Assembly: GCF_001053095.1 (NCBI RefSeq)
Contig: NZ_CGBP01000015.1
Coordinates: 43,356-107,355, forward strand
Length of the DNA stretch: 64,000 nt
Source of the DNA: Yersinia similis
GTDB taxonomy: Bacteria > Pseudomonadota > Gammaproteobacteria > Enterobacterales > Enterobacteriaceae
Direction: 5' to 3'
Positions 55,418-63,939 of the stretch are shown here, piece by piece. A program made the translations under genes and the position numbers. The notes below the pieces were generated by a model that searched no databases, had not been told where the DNA came from, and saw only the letters and a list, made by a program, of their open reading frames with translations. How positions within the stretch are numbered: the stretch's first letter is position 1; each line of letters starts with the position of its first letter.

Positions 55418-56368
55418 TTAGCGGGGTTTTGGACTCATGCATAGCATGCTTCCAATACTGTGAGAAATCTTATTTCTGATATAGAGGCTTTGGTCTTTAA
55501 ATGCTTGTTCATTAATGCTCTTTATATCACTTACATTACCTTTTTTTTGGGCGTGCTTAAGTAAAGCTTCATAAGCGATTAATCGTATCTCTTCTCGATG
55601 GTTACAAAGAGACACTTTGTGAACCAACTGACGGCTTTTTTCATTTTCAAGACTCAGTAGGCCGTTATATAATACATTTTGAAAAGCGTAGCGCTCATAT
55701 CTTCCCTTTTTAATTCTTGCCTCTATCTTTCCTTCCAAGGCATCTGAATCTATCTGAAATTCGTATTGATGCTTTGATTTTATTGGTCGCACTATTAAAT
55801 TGAGCGATACTGATAATTCATCAGGCGGATATTGAGTATGAACATCCTTACTACGAAAATAAAACATAACTGTATTCGGGGAAAGAATCTTATCTCCATA
55901 ACAATTAAGTTCTACAAATTCGTTATTTACACCAGTAACTTTATCGTAATCATAGTCATAGAGCCGAGTTCTATATCCACCACCAAAGAAATTCACTGTC
56001 CAAAAGTCAAAATTATGATCATGTGCTTCTTCGTAGGAATAAGGTGTCCGATCTAATTCTCCCTGCAATGGGAGCCACATAACAAGACGAATAGTTATGC
56101 GTTCATTACTGTAAAGAATAAAACTCGGTGCCTGTATGTCATTCTCCAGCTGGAATTGATAAGGGTTCTCCAACTCGGTAATAATCTTCGAAAAAATTTC
56201 ATCTTTATTAGCCGCGTAGGCTGAAAGCCATGAACCTACCTCAAGGATCTCGCTTTCCACATAAATCCCTTTTGCCACATGGGAAATTATTGATGAGTGA
56301 CTCAAAAGCTCTAATAAATCTTGTAATGTCAGTGGTTTCTTCACTGGCGTAATATTATTTAGGAGCAT
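55418..56368 (-). CDS. Cupin-like protein with HEAT-type tail (paralogue 1)
   Basis: A 316-residue protein of a family I cannot name. Residues ~75-195 look like a double-stranded beta-helix: IRLVMWLP, then AHDHNFDFWTVNFF with His116 and His118, a GYRTRLYDYDYD strand, and KDVHTQYPP with His177. The HxH...H set is typical of cupin mono-iron dioxygenases. The C-terminal ~100 residues are helical, HEAT-like. It is a close paralogue of the next upstream gene, with all three His at identical positions. AAGGAG precedes the ATG; it overlaps the upstream gene by 14 bases. It ends just before the precursor peptide. Confidence 0.75.
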   Translation of the reverse strand: MLLNNITPVKKPLTLQDLLELLSHSSIISHVAKGIYVESEILEVGSWLSAYAANKDEIFSKIITELENPYQFQLENDIQAPSFILYSNERITIRLVMWLPLQGELDRTPYSYEEAHDHNFDFWTVNFFGGGYRTRLYDYDYDKVTGVNNEFVELNCYGDKILSPNTVMFYFRSKDVHTQYPPDELSVSLNLIVRPIKSKHQYEFQIDSDALEGKIEARIKKGRYERYAFQNVLYNGLLSLENEKSRQLVHKVSLCNHREEIRLIAYEALLKHAQKKGNVSDIKSINEQAFKDQSLYIRNKISHSIGSMLCMSPKPR

Positions 56369-57287
56369 TGCTAGCTTCTCCTTGCGCCATGTTCATTTCG
56401 GCAAGTGCACGCCTGACATAATGACTTTTCTCTAGTGCGAGCACATCGCTTAATACGGTATTATCAGTACGTAACATAGCTACCCAAGACAGGGCGCGAA
56501 CTTCATCAGCTTTATGATTGTGTGCGATATTTTCGATGGCTTTTTTTGATCTCATATTCCCATGAGTTGATAGCGCTGAAAAAATTGAGCGCTGGGAAGT
56601 TATTTTTTCAATACTGTTAAAGTGAGGTTTTCCCCAACATAAATTACGGTCTTCATCTGTAGATTCAATATCGAAAACAGTTTGTCGGGCAGAAATATCT
56701 GCTTTATTAATAAGTAAATTTAATGAAACCGAAAGTGACTCGGGTTCGTATTGTATATGCACATCTTTATTAGCAAAATAATAGATGACTTCATTTTCTC
56801 GCAGAGACATTTCCCCTTTATAACTGAGTTGGGTAAGTCCATCAGTACGTTGAATGGGCTCATTGTAATCAAATTCGTACAGTGACGTGCGATAACCTGG
56901 GCCGAAAAAGCCTACTGTCATCAGGTCAAAAGCATGGTCATGTGCGATCTTGTAAGAAAAGGGAATAGCGCTGGCCTGATGTCCGGGAGGGATCCACAGC
57001 ATTAGCCGGATTGTATACAACGGTGTTGTATAAAGAACAAACCCTTGCACTTGTCCGTAATTTTGTGATTGAAAGTGGTCTGTTTTCTCTAACTCTTCAA
57101 TGATGATAGAGAGGATATGCGCCTTATTGGCCGCTAATGCACGCAACTGAGTGGCAGCACAACTCATTACTTCGGATGAGTAGATTGAATTTCTAAGCTT
57201 TTCAACAGTTCCACTTGTTTCAAGAAATGACACAAATTCATTCAGTGTTATGAGTGTATTTTCTTTCGCGTCCACTTTGACAGCCAT
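56355..57287 (-). CDS. Cupin-like protein with HEAT-type tail (paralogue 2)
   Basis: A 310-residue paralogue of the 316-residue protein. The HxH pair is His116/His118 in AHDHAFDLMTVGFFG and the third ligand His177 in KDVHIQYEP, at the same residue numbers as in paralogue 1. The GYRTSLYEFDYN strand and LSVSLNL are shared. The C-terminal region has helical pairs with Arg/Glu-rich HEAT character (NHKADEVRALSWVAML). GAGGTG precedes the ATG. Together the two could form a heteromeric iron enzyme acting on the peptide. Confidence 0.75.
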   Translation of the reverse strand: MAVKVDAKENTLITLNEFVSFLETSGTVEKLRNSIYSSEVMSCAATQLRALAANKAHILSIIIEELEKTDHFQSQNYGQVQGFVLYTTPLYTIRLMLWIPPGHQASAIPFSYKIAHDHAFDLMTVGFFGPGYRTSLYEFDYNEPIQRTDGLTQLSYKGEMSLRENEVIYYFANKDVHIQYEPESLSVSLNLLINKADISARQTVFDIESTDEDRNLCWGKPHFNSIEKITSQRSIFSALSTHGNMRSKKAIENIAHNHKADEVRALSWVAMLRTDNTVLSDVLALEKSHYVRRALAEMNMAQGEASNAPK

Positions 57288-57292
57288 AATAT

Positions 57293-58198
57293 TTACACCT
57301 CTGACTCTTCTGATTTATTTATTGCAAGGCTCTGTTCTGCAGCCTCAATTATTTGAGCATCAGAGTCATTCTTCACCAAATAGTCGAGTAACTCTAGAGT
57401 AGATTGAGGATCAATAAGTGAGAGGCTCTCGACCGCTTCCCAACGAACAAAGTTTGCATATGTAGACTTTGCCAGTTTTTCCAAAACAAGCACAGCTTGA
57501 GTCGCGTTCATGGCACCGAGCATTCTCACGTACATCTGTATCCTTGATGCCTGGAGGCTTGTACAAATAGATTCAATAGGTTCGAGTGAGTTCTTGTCAT
57601 AGACCCATGACAACCAACCTTTGGGCTCGGAGTGAGCGATAAGGATAAAAGTGTCCTGTGCGGCTTCAGTATCAAAATCGAGAATGTATTTATAGGCTTC
57701 AAAGCCATAGACTTTACCCGGCATTAATACGGTATCTTCGAGCCTTATCAGTGCCGATGGCCTTTGAGAGAGATCTTCGCAAACTTGGCACTGGTATAAA
57801 GGAATACTGACTGGCGTATTCATGGGGTTGATCACCAGAATATCAAATTCGTTTGCATACAAAGTCGTTGACGGACTTCTACCAATAAGCCGCATAAGTA
57901 GATGAAAATTATGTTGCCTACTCAAGTAAACATGATCTTCTGATAGCAATTGATAATTTGAAGTAATGTCTTTTCTTTCCAGTAGATCATTTAATATTTC
58001 AATAATATCATCTTTTTTCAGGCTTTCCAGAATAGGCAAAATATCAAAAAACTGCGCATTCTCTTTTTCTAATATTTCAGAGGCCTTTTCCTTAAGCACG
58101 GACAGGCTGCGAATGCTTTCTTCAGAGTTTGGAGATGCTGCAATAGCTTCCGTATGTTTTATTCTATTGATAGAATCAGGACTAGTAACTTTCGACAT
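57293..58198 (-). CDS. Degenerate cupin-like protein with HEAT repeats (paralogue 3)
   Basis: A 301-residue protein, first gene of the minus-strand cluster, with AAGGAGA before the ATG. Its plan matches the other two: a helical N-terminus, a beta-rich centre (YANEFDILVINPM aligned with the HDHxFDxxTVxFF strand) and a helical HEAT-type tail (FVRWEAVESLSLIDPQ, DSDAQIIEAAEQSLA). The metal-binding His residues are absent (Tyr-Ala-Asn in place of His-Asp-His). It may be a structural or peptide-binding partner rather than an enzyme. Homology to the others is inferred from matched patterns and gene order. Confidence 0.7.
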   Translation of the reverse strand: MSKVTSPDSINRIKHTEAIAASPNSEESIRSLSVLKEKASEILEKENAQFFDILPILESLKKDDIIEILNDLLERKDITSNYQLLSEDHVYLSRQHNFHLLMRLIGRSPSTTLYANEFDILVINPMNTPVSIPLYQCQVCEDLSQRPSALIRLEDTVLMPGKVYGFEAYKYILDFDTEAAQDTFILIAHSEPKGWLSWVYDKNSLEPIESICTSLQASRIQMYVRMLGAMNATQAVLVLEKLAKSTYANFVRWEAVESLSLIDPQSTLELLDYLVKNDSDAQIIEAAEQSLAINKSEESEV

Positions 58199-58866
58199 GA
58201 TTTTCTCCTTAGCATAAATACATTGTTTCTGAGAAACTTAACGTATCTGCTACTCATAATATACTCAGATTATTTGTCTTCTAACAGAACCCCTTTGGCG
58301 TTGTGATGACATACGTATTATGACTTTACTCTGGGAAGCTTGACATGACACTTTATTATACATTTTGGTTTTTAGAGTCAATATTAAAGCGGTTATTTTT
58401 TTATAGCTATCGTAAAAATATTGCTAATTTGTTAAGGGAATATTCATTTATGCATTAAATTGTGATATTTATTTTAATATTATGAATATTACAGGCGTCG
58501 TTGAATGAATCAAGCATCGGAGTTTGAGCGAGAACGTATTCTGGAATGGCCGAATGATGGTAGCGTTGCCGCAATGGTTGCAGATGTTAGGTTTGCTATA
58601 TGACCCCATTCAGGGATAACTGTTGCGCTTCTCTGGTACGCAGGGAGGACGAGTTAAAGTGGTAGCAGAGAAAGCGGAATTTCCCGTGCTACCTATTTTG
58701 GCTTAAAGAAGGTCCCAATATTATCGTCTAAAAAAAGCGGATGAGTTAAAAATACAATTTCCTCATATTTATAAATACTAGCGTGCACTGAGTAATAAGT
58801 GACTCAAAACTCGTCATTATCGAAATCAAGAGGATTATTTTCATCACACTGAATATCCGTCTTTCA
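58199..58866. other. AT-rich gap with a probable gene relic
   Basis: About 670 bases between the cupin-like operon and the lysozyme-like pair. The part nearest 58198 is strongly AT-rich and should hold the operon promoter. On the plus strand, 58505-58603 encodes a protein-like 32-residue frame (MNQASEFERERILEWP...), and a second frame from about 58622 to 58701 (LLRFSGTQGGRVKVVAE...) continues in the same sense after a stop and frame change. They look like pieces of one decayed gene. I do not recognise the family. Confidence 0.4.
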
Positions 58867-59154
58867 TCATTTCAATATGAACAAAAAAATAGCAGTGAGA
58901 GCCAGTAGAACTGAAATGAATTTTCTAACATTATTTTTTTCGGAAATAAAAGAAAAAATCTGAATGCCAATTAGCACACACAAAATAAAAAAGGAAACTA
59001 CATTGCGATTACTGGAGTTGTTTTGTATTGAACCTACCGTTATCGATGGATCCATGTCATACATCCATGAATATTTATCGACAGAGAAAAATAACAAAAA
59101 AGCCAGTCCAATGAAATAAATTAGCAACAAAGGGTTCCTGATTTTATTGCTCAT
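58867..59154 (-). CDS. Small inner-membrane protein (candidate immunity protein)
   Basis: From the ATG at 59154 the protein has 95 residues with three hydrophobic helices (NPLLLIYFIGLAFLLFF, VVSFFILCVLIGIQIFSFI, FISVLLALTAIFLFIL). The stop of the lysozyme-like gene lies one base before this start, so the two are translationally coupled. Small membrane proteins following a cell-wall hydrolase often protect the producer against it. This function is inferred from context; the protein matches no family I know. Confidence 0.6.
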   Translation of the reverse strand: MSNKIRNPLLLIYFIGLAFLLFFSVDKYSWMYDMDPSITVGSIQNNSSNRNVVSFFILCVLIGIQIFSFISEKNNVRKFISVLLALTAIFLFILK

Positions 59155-59155
59155 A

Positions 59156-59842
59156 TTATCCCCAAATAAGTTTATTAAATCGTTGCCAATGGTTAACAAT
59201 AAACTTACCGTAGCTAGTATTTCTTTTTATTTCTTCTAGCGTTGGTATAATACCTCTGTTATAGCGAGCTCCAATGATTTTAATATCGTCCATCCTTAAT
59301 TTTGATGGTAAGTTGTCATAATCTGCTAATTGTCTGAGATGTTTGGCAACCAAGTCTATGTTATAAATATCTTTCTCAATACAATTAGCTAGTGCCCTCA
59401 ATTGCGACGAATTCATTTTTATAGGGTCAAGGCCAATAGTTTTTGCCGCAGTGCGTAACTGTATACTAACAAATCCAAACGAGGTTTTTTCTGGTGGGCT
59501 GGTAATAGTTAAATTTTTGTCTACATAATCTGGGCCACTCCAATCAAATGATCTAACTTCAAATGCGACTCTATCAATGAAATTCGGATCACCTCCAACC
59601 TCTATCCAGCAAACTCCAGCAAGTAATTCTACTGGCAATCGATACGTTTCAGCAGCGATACGTATCGAAGTTTTGTTGTGAATAACCCAAGCATCCTTAA
59701 ATCGTTGAATATAATTTTTTCCACCACCAAACTTATTTGGAATAACCTTCCACATGAATATATCTAACATTCCCCACGTGGGTGATTTATTTGAAATGTT
59801 ACATTTTAAAAAACTACGTCCATTGATTTGTAAAGCCTCCAT
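59156..59842 (-). CDS. Lysozyme-like (SLT-fold) protein, candidate cell-wall-degrading effector
   Basis: A 228-residue protein whose central part follows the lytic-transglycosylase/goose-lysozyme pattern: VELLAGVCWIEVGG with candidate catalytic Glu81, FGFVSIQLRTAAKTIG in the place of the GLMQ-type motif, and IIGARYNRG in the place of AAYNAG. It has no signal peptide, so if it acts on peptidoglycan it must be delivered by another route (phage holin or type VI secretion). The next gene encodes a small membrane protein coupled by one base. The start at 59842 is uncertain; a GTG at 59858 is possible. Phage endolysin relic is the alternative. Confidence 0.62.
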   Translation of the reverse strand: MEALQINGRSFLKCNISNKSPTWGMLDIFMWKVIPNKFGGGKNYIQRFKDAWVIHNKTSIRIAAETYRLPVELLAGVCWIEVGGDPNFIDRVAFEVRSFDWSGPDYVDKNLTITSPPEKTSFGFVSIQLRTAAKTIGLDPIKMNSSQLRALANCIEKDIYNIDLVAKHLRQLADYDNLPSKLRMDDIKIIGARYNRGIIPTLEEIKRNTSYGKFIVNHWQRFNKLIWG

Positions 59843-60124
59843 TTTATAAAAAATAAACACTATGATTCATAGCAGAGCAGGAGCAGAATAATAGTAATGC
59901 TTTTTAACTTTCTCTGGCTATTTCTGCTGAAATTATCACCATGTGATTGTTGTAATATAAAAATATTTTCATGGTTTAGCAAATAAAGCTACAGACTACC
60001 CCTTAATTATAGACTATTCCTTAATGTAGGTTTTAGCCCCGCAGGCTCTTAAGTTCCAATAAATTCATTATTATCTTGTTTATGAAATTAATCTATAAAG
60101 TTTTATCTTTTAGGATAAATGCCC

Positions 60125-60254
60125 GATATGCTCAAAATAATTGGCGTTGTAGGAAGGCGGCAACGAAGTAAGTCCCCAGGCGCTTACATAAATAAGTACC
60201 TGGGGTTGTTGAGCGTAGCCAACACACATGCAGCTTGAAGTATGACGAGTATAT
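60125..60254. repeat. ERIC element
   Basis: About 130 bases running from GATATGCTC to TGACGAGTATATA, with TAAGTCCCCAGGCGCTTA and AAATAAGTACCTGGGGTTG, the diagnostic central ERIC palindrome, and the end AACTTGAAGTATGACG-type motif. It lies in the 430-base gap between the lysozyme-like gene and the hydrolase gene. The remainder of that gap shows nothing recognisable. Confidence 0.9.
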
Positions 60255-60294
60255 AAGCAGTAGTGGAGCCGCCGACGACCCCACTAATTTTTTA

Positions 60295-61368
60295 TTACTG
60301 AAGATTTTTATCTTTCAGGAATTTTGATACCTGATCGGCGATTTCAACGTTATTCAGATCAGAGAAAGGGAAGTGAGTATTGCCTTTTATACCAATTTCC
60401 GGCAAATGGATTACTGTCACGTCTCCGCCATGTTTATTCACCACATCCCGCCATTGACGCGCAACAGCCAGCCGGGCACGCCAACTATCCTGTGCAGGCA
60501 AGGCCGTTGGTTTGTCAGGGATATTGTCGCCGTAGATAATCAGGACAGGGATTTTAGTTAGTGCCATAAACTTCTCCAGAGGCACCGATTCCCCTTTTAC
60601 GGTATCAAAAGCATTCTTTGTTGGGGGAGGGACGTCGCCTTCCGGAAAGACAAAGCTGCTGCCAGGTTCAAACGCGACTATCCCTTTTACATTGGCGTTC
60701 TTCATCGCGGTAAACCAGCCTGGGCCGCCACCCTGAGAGTGTGTAAACAAAATAGCCGGGCCAGATTTATCCACTACGGCCGACATGGCATCTGAAATCA
60801 CATCGATATCAAAGGGCCCGGTGTTAGGGGTCATCTGACGGTAATACTGATTTAATGTCTCTTTATCATGGGAGAACTGTACGCCATCAAAGAAATTGGG
60901 CCATATACCCAGACGGAACTGGTTAAACCATAATTGCTCATCAGCAAGTGGTTTGACAGTTCCTTCCACCATACTGCGTCCGGCATTACCCCGACGCGGT
61001 TGATCGACCAGATAGGTCGAAAAGCCACGGCGCAAGAAGATGTTCTGAAAACCCTCGCGGCCATCCGGTGTGCTTTCCCATGTCCGGGAAGACTGCCCGG
61101 CACCGTGCAACATCACAATGGGATATTTGTGTGGGTTCTCAGGGATCTGGTAAAACACAGAGGCGTGATCACCATGATATGTCTGACCTGTTGGGTCCAA
61201 TGGTTTTTTCGGTTCGAACTGCCCTGGTGTCGTAATGACGGTCCCACCGGCGGCAAAACTTCCTTGAGACTGGATAATCAAGGGTTTTATTGGTTCAGCA
61301 AACGCAGATTGAGAGATTAATCCACCAACCAACATACAAGTGGTGAGTGTTTTCAGTAAGGCTTTCAA
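60295..61368 (-). CDS. Exported alpha/beta hydrolase
   Basis: A 357-residue precursor with a signal peptide ending in SAFA before EPIKPL. The alpha/beta-hydrolase core has IVMLHGAGQSSRTW (oxyanion side), the nucleophile elbow THSQGGG, an acidic residue near YGDNIPDKP and a catalytic His in GNTHFPFSD. The protein probably works in the periplasm as an esterase or related enzyme of unknown substrate. It is last in a three-gene minus-strand group (decarboxylase-family, cupin, hydrolase), 211 bases from the cupin gene. Confidence 0.85.
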   Translation of the reverse strand: MKALLKTLTTCMLVGGLISQSAFAEPIKPLIIQSQGSFAAGGTVITTPGQFEPKKPLDPTGQTYHGDHASVFYQIPENPHKYPIVMLHGAGQSSRTWESTPDGREGFQNIFLRRGFSTYLVDQPRRGNAGRSMVEGTVKPLADEQLWFNQFRLGIWPNFFDGVQFSHDKETLNQYYRQMTPNTGPFDIDVISDAMSAVVDKSGPAILFTHSQGGGPGWFTAMKNANVKGIVAFEPGSSFVFPEGDVPPPTKNAFDTVKGESVPLEKFMALTKIPVLIIYGDNIPDKPTALPAQDSWRARLAVARQWRDVVNKHGGDVTVIHLPEIGIKGNTHFPFSDLNNVEIADQVSKFLKDKNLQ

Positions 61369-61579
61369 GGTCTTTTCCTTATGTGATAGCGGACAACTGA
61401 ATCATAGCGAGATTTTCACGAGTGACCATGCTGTTAAAATGAATGCGTTCACAGGCAGAACTCATGAACGGATATCTAATATCAATAAAATGTTTGAGCT
61501 CAATGTATTTCGCTAAACTGCCATTCATGAACATCTCTGTGCCATTCTGTTTCAAAGAGAATGCAAAAGTGGCATTTTA

Positions 61580-62050
61580 TTATTGTGGATACTGGCCGTC
61601 TGTGACTTTTTCCATCCACGTGACAGTGTTACCGTCCAGTGATTCTGAAACAGCAATATGCACCATTGACTCTTTTGCGGATGCGCCATGCCAGTGTTTG
61701 ACACCCGGTGGGATCCACACGACATCTCCGGTTTTGATTTGCTGAGCTGCGCCCTCCCATTCTTGTACCCAGCCGGTACCAGAAGAAACAATAAGTGTCT
61801 GTCCAAGAGGATGCGTGTGCCATGCTGTTCGTGCTCCGGCTTCAAATGAGACGGTACCGCCGGAAATTCGGGCTGGGGCGGTACCTTTAAACCGTGAATC
61901 AACTTTTGCTGTACCGGTAAAAAATTCCGGTGCACCAATAGTCGTAGGTTGTGAACCCGCAGAGCTGACGGTCACTGCCGCTTGCGCAGCAGCAATCGCA
62001 TGCGTACCGGGCAGTAAAAGGGCAGCCAGAGTGATCAGGAAAATTTTCAT
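61580..62050 (-). CDS. Exported small cupin-domain protein
   Basis: A 156-residue precursor with a signal peptide (KIFLITLAALLLPGTHAIAAA). The cupin motif 1 is WHTHPLGQTLIVSSGTGWV and motif 2 contains WIPPGVKHWHGA, so the two-His metal site is intact. Similar proteins are annotated as periplasmic cupins near carboxymuconolactone-decarboxylase homologues. It lies 54 bases from the upstream gene on the same strand, probably one transcript. Confidence 0.85.
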   Translation of the reverse strand: MKIFLITLAALLLPGTHAIAAAQAAVTVSSAGSQPTTIGAPEFFTGTAKVDSRFKGTAPARISGGTVSFEAGARTAWHTHPLGQTLIVSSGTGWVQEWEGAAQQIKTGDVVWIPPGVKHWHGASAKESMVHIAVSESLDGNTVTWMEKVTDGQYPQ

Positions 62051-62104
62051 ATCGATTCAATCCTTTAACGTGAGATATTCTAATTAATCCATTGAAGATA
62101 AAAA

Positions 62105-62527
62105 CTATTTCCCTTCTTTAAATACCTCTTGTGCAATGGATATCGCCGTTACTGCCGTTGGCCATCCAGAATAGAAGGCGAGTTGGGTAATGGTCTCAAC
62201 CAACTCTTCTTCAGTGACACCGTTCTGGCGAGCCAGACGCAGATGAGAACGCAATTGGTCAGGGCGATCCATCGCCACCAGAGCACTGACCGTCACCAGG
62301 CTCCTGTCACGTTTTGAGAGTTGCGGCCGTTCCCAGATATCGGCATACAGGACATCGTCAGTAAGTTGCGCCATCTTGGGGGCGATATCCCCCATCAATT
62401 GTTGCGCCCGAGACGGTTGCTTTGTGTTATTTTTCGCCGCATCCTGCGCGTGAGCAACGCTGGCCATTGAGCCGGTAAATGTAAGAGCAGTACAAAGCAG
62501 ATACTGTTGAATCTTCTTTTTCATCAT
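62105..62527 (-). CDS. Exported carboxymuconolactone-decarboxylase/AhpD-family protein
   Basis: A 140-residue precursor with a signal peptide ending near SVAHA. The mature part is the all-helical CMD fold: LSKRDRSLVTVSALVAM then LRSHLRLARQNGVTEEELVETITQLAFYSGWP. The CxxC of peroxidase-active AhpD members is absent, so a decarboxylase, isomerase or structural role is more likely. It leads the group with the cupin and hydrolase genes. The regulator is not identifiable here; the neighbouring kinase gene is disrupted. Confidence 0.84.
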   Translation of the reverse strand: MMKKKIQQYLLCTALTFTGSMASVAHAQDAAKNNTKQPSRAQQLMGDIAPKMAQLTDDVLYADIWERPQLSKRDRSLVTVSALVAMDRPDQLRSHLRLARQNGVTEEELVETITQLAFYSGWPTAVTAISIAQEVFKEGK

Positions 62528-62818
62528 CCATTTCCTTTGTTATCGGCACGATTAAAGAGGGGGAATTATGTCGGTGACGATAATGTGATTTTACCGGATG
62601 CTTCATGTCACCAGGCTGACGGTTGCCTGACATGTTTGTCAGAATTGCGATGATTGATCAGTAGCGTAAACAAGAAAAAGGAAGAGGAAGGGAGGGAGAG
62701 CCTCCTCTTCTTCAAAACCTGTATGCAAAAATACACTGTCATAGACTTTAACCTAGCTCAGCCAGGCCAGACTTCACATAACGACTCATTTCTTTTTCAA
62801 TGGACTCACTGTTTATTA

Positions 62819-63939
62819 TTAGGGGCGGTTATTACGAGGGTCAGTTATTGCAAGGGTCAGACCAAAGGTATTAATCCCATTCTGGCTACTGGCAAACACA
62901 TCTCCACGATGCATTATCGCCACCGCCCTGACGATGGAGAGCCCGAGTCCATGGTGTGTGTCACTGCGTACACGGGAAGAATCAGCACGATAAAAGCGCT
63001 CAAACAAACGGTTTAGATGTTCCGCCGCAATGGGATCTCCAATGTTGGCTACCGCGATGGATGCCAGATTATTTTCTCTGGAGATCGTCACTTTCACGGT
63101 AGTACCAGTAACAGCATGGCGGGCGCTGTTTTCTAGCAGATTCGCCAGTGAGCGGTGGAAAAGCCGCCGATCAATGCGTGCGGTGATATCCCCCTCAACA
63201 TGAATAGACAAATTTTTTTCGGCAAATGAAGGCTCTACATACTCCGTGGTCTTATAGGTCTCTTCCCGAAGAGACACATTGGTTAACTGGGTTGCGTGCT
63301 CTCCAGCTTGAGCATGGGAGAGGAACAGCATATCGTTAACGATAGAGGTCATTCTCTCGAGTTCTTCTAGGTTAGACTCCAGTAAATCTTCGAGCTCATA
63401 TGTTTCACGTTTGCGTGACAGACCAAGTTGCGTTTGCCCCATCAGATTGGTCAACGGGGTTCTCAGTTCATGTGCGACATCAGCATTAAAACTTTCAAGT
63501 TGCCGCCAGGCGATTTCCTGTCGTTCGAGTACGCCGTTGAATGCGACGGCCAGTTTTTGCAGTTCATCTGGCAGAGTTAAGGTATCCAGACGCTGCCCTT
63601 GATTTCCTGGCGCAAGGTGCTGGGCCTGTTCGCTGAGTTTATTAACAGGGCGCATACCTATTCTGGCAATCACGAACCCTAGCAGTGCCACGAATAAGAC
63701 GCCAATCGCGGTAATGACGATCAGCGTGCGGGTAAATTCATTCAGAGTACCCATATACGGCGTGGAATCGATAGCGACCACATAGCGCAGAGCGGGGCGC
63801 TCACCTTGGGCAGGAATTTCCGACATCAGTAGAAATAGAGAGCATGACTCGTCTGTCGCACCGGGCACTTTGCTGAATCCTTTGCTCAACGAAGCCCAGG
63901 TTACACCACGAGGTGCCGGGCCGCCTACCTGAAGCTGGG
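62819..63939 (-). pseudogene. CusS-like sensor histidine kinase, 5' part removed by an IS
   Basis: The open frame encodes the C-terminal ~370 residues of a heavy-metal-type sensor kinase. It covers the end of the periplasmic domain (VGGPAPRGVTW), a membrane helix (LIVITAIGVLFVALLGFVIA), a HAMP region, the phosphoacceptor HELRTP (in FNADVAHELRTPLTN), an N box LLENSARHA and a G box HHGLGLS. E. coli CusS has 480 residues; here the signal, first helix and most of the sensor domain are missing. The frame ends upstream at the sequence of an IS end near 63940, so the gene is interrupted. A TTG at 63889 could allow a truncated product but is unlikely to give a working sensor. Confidence 0.75.
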
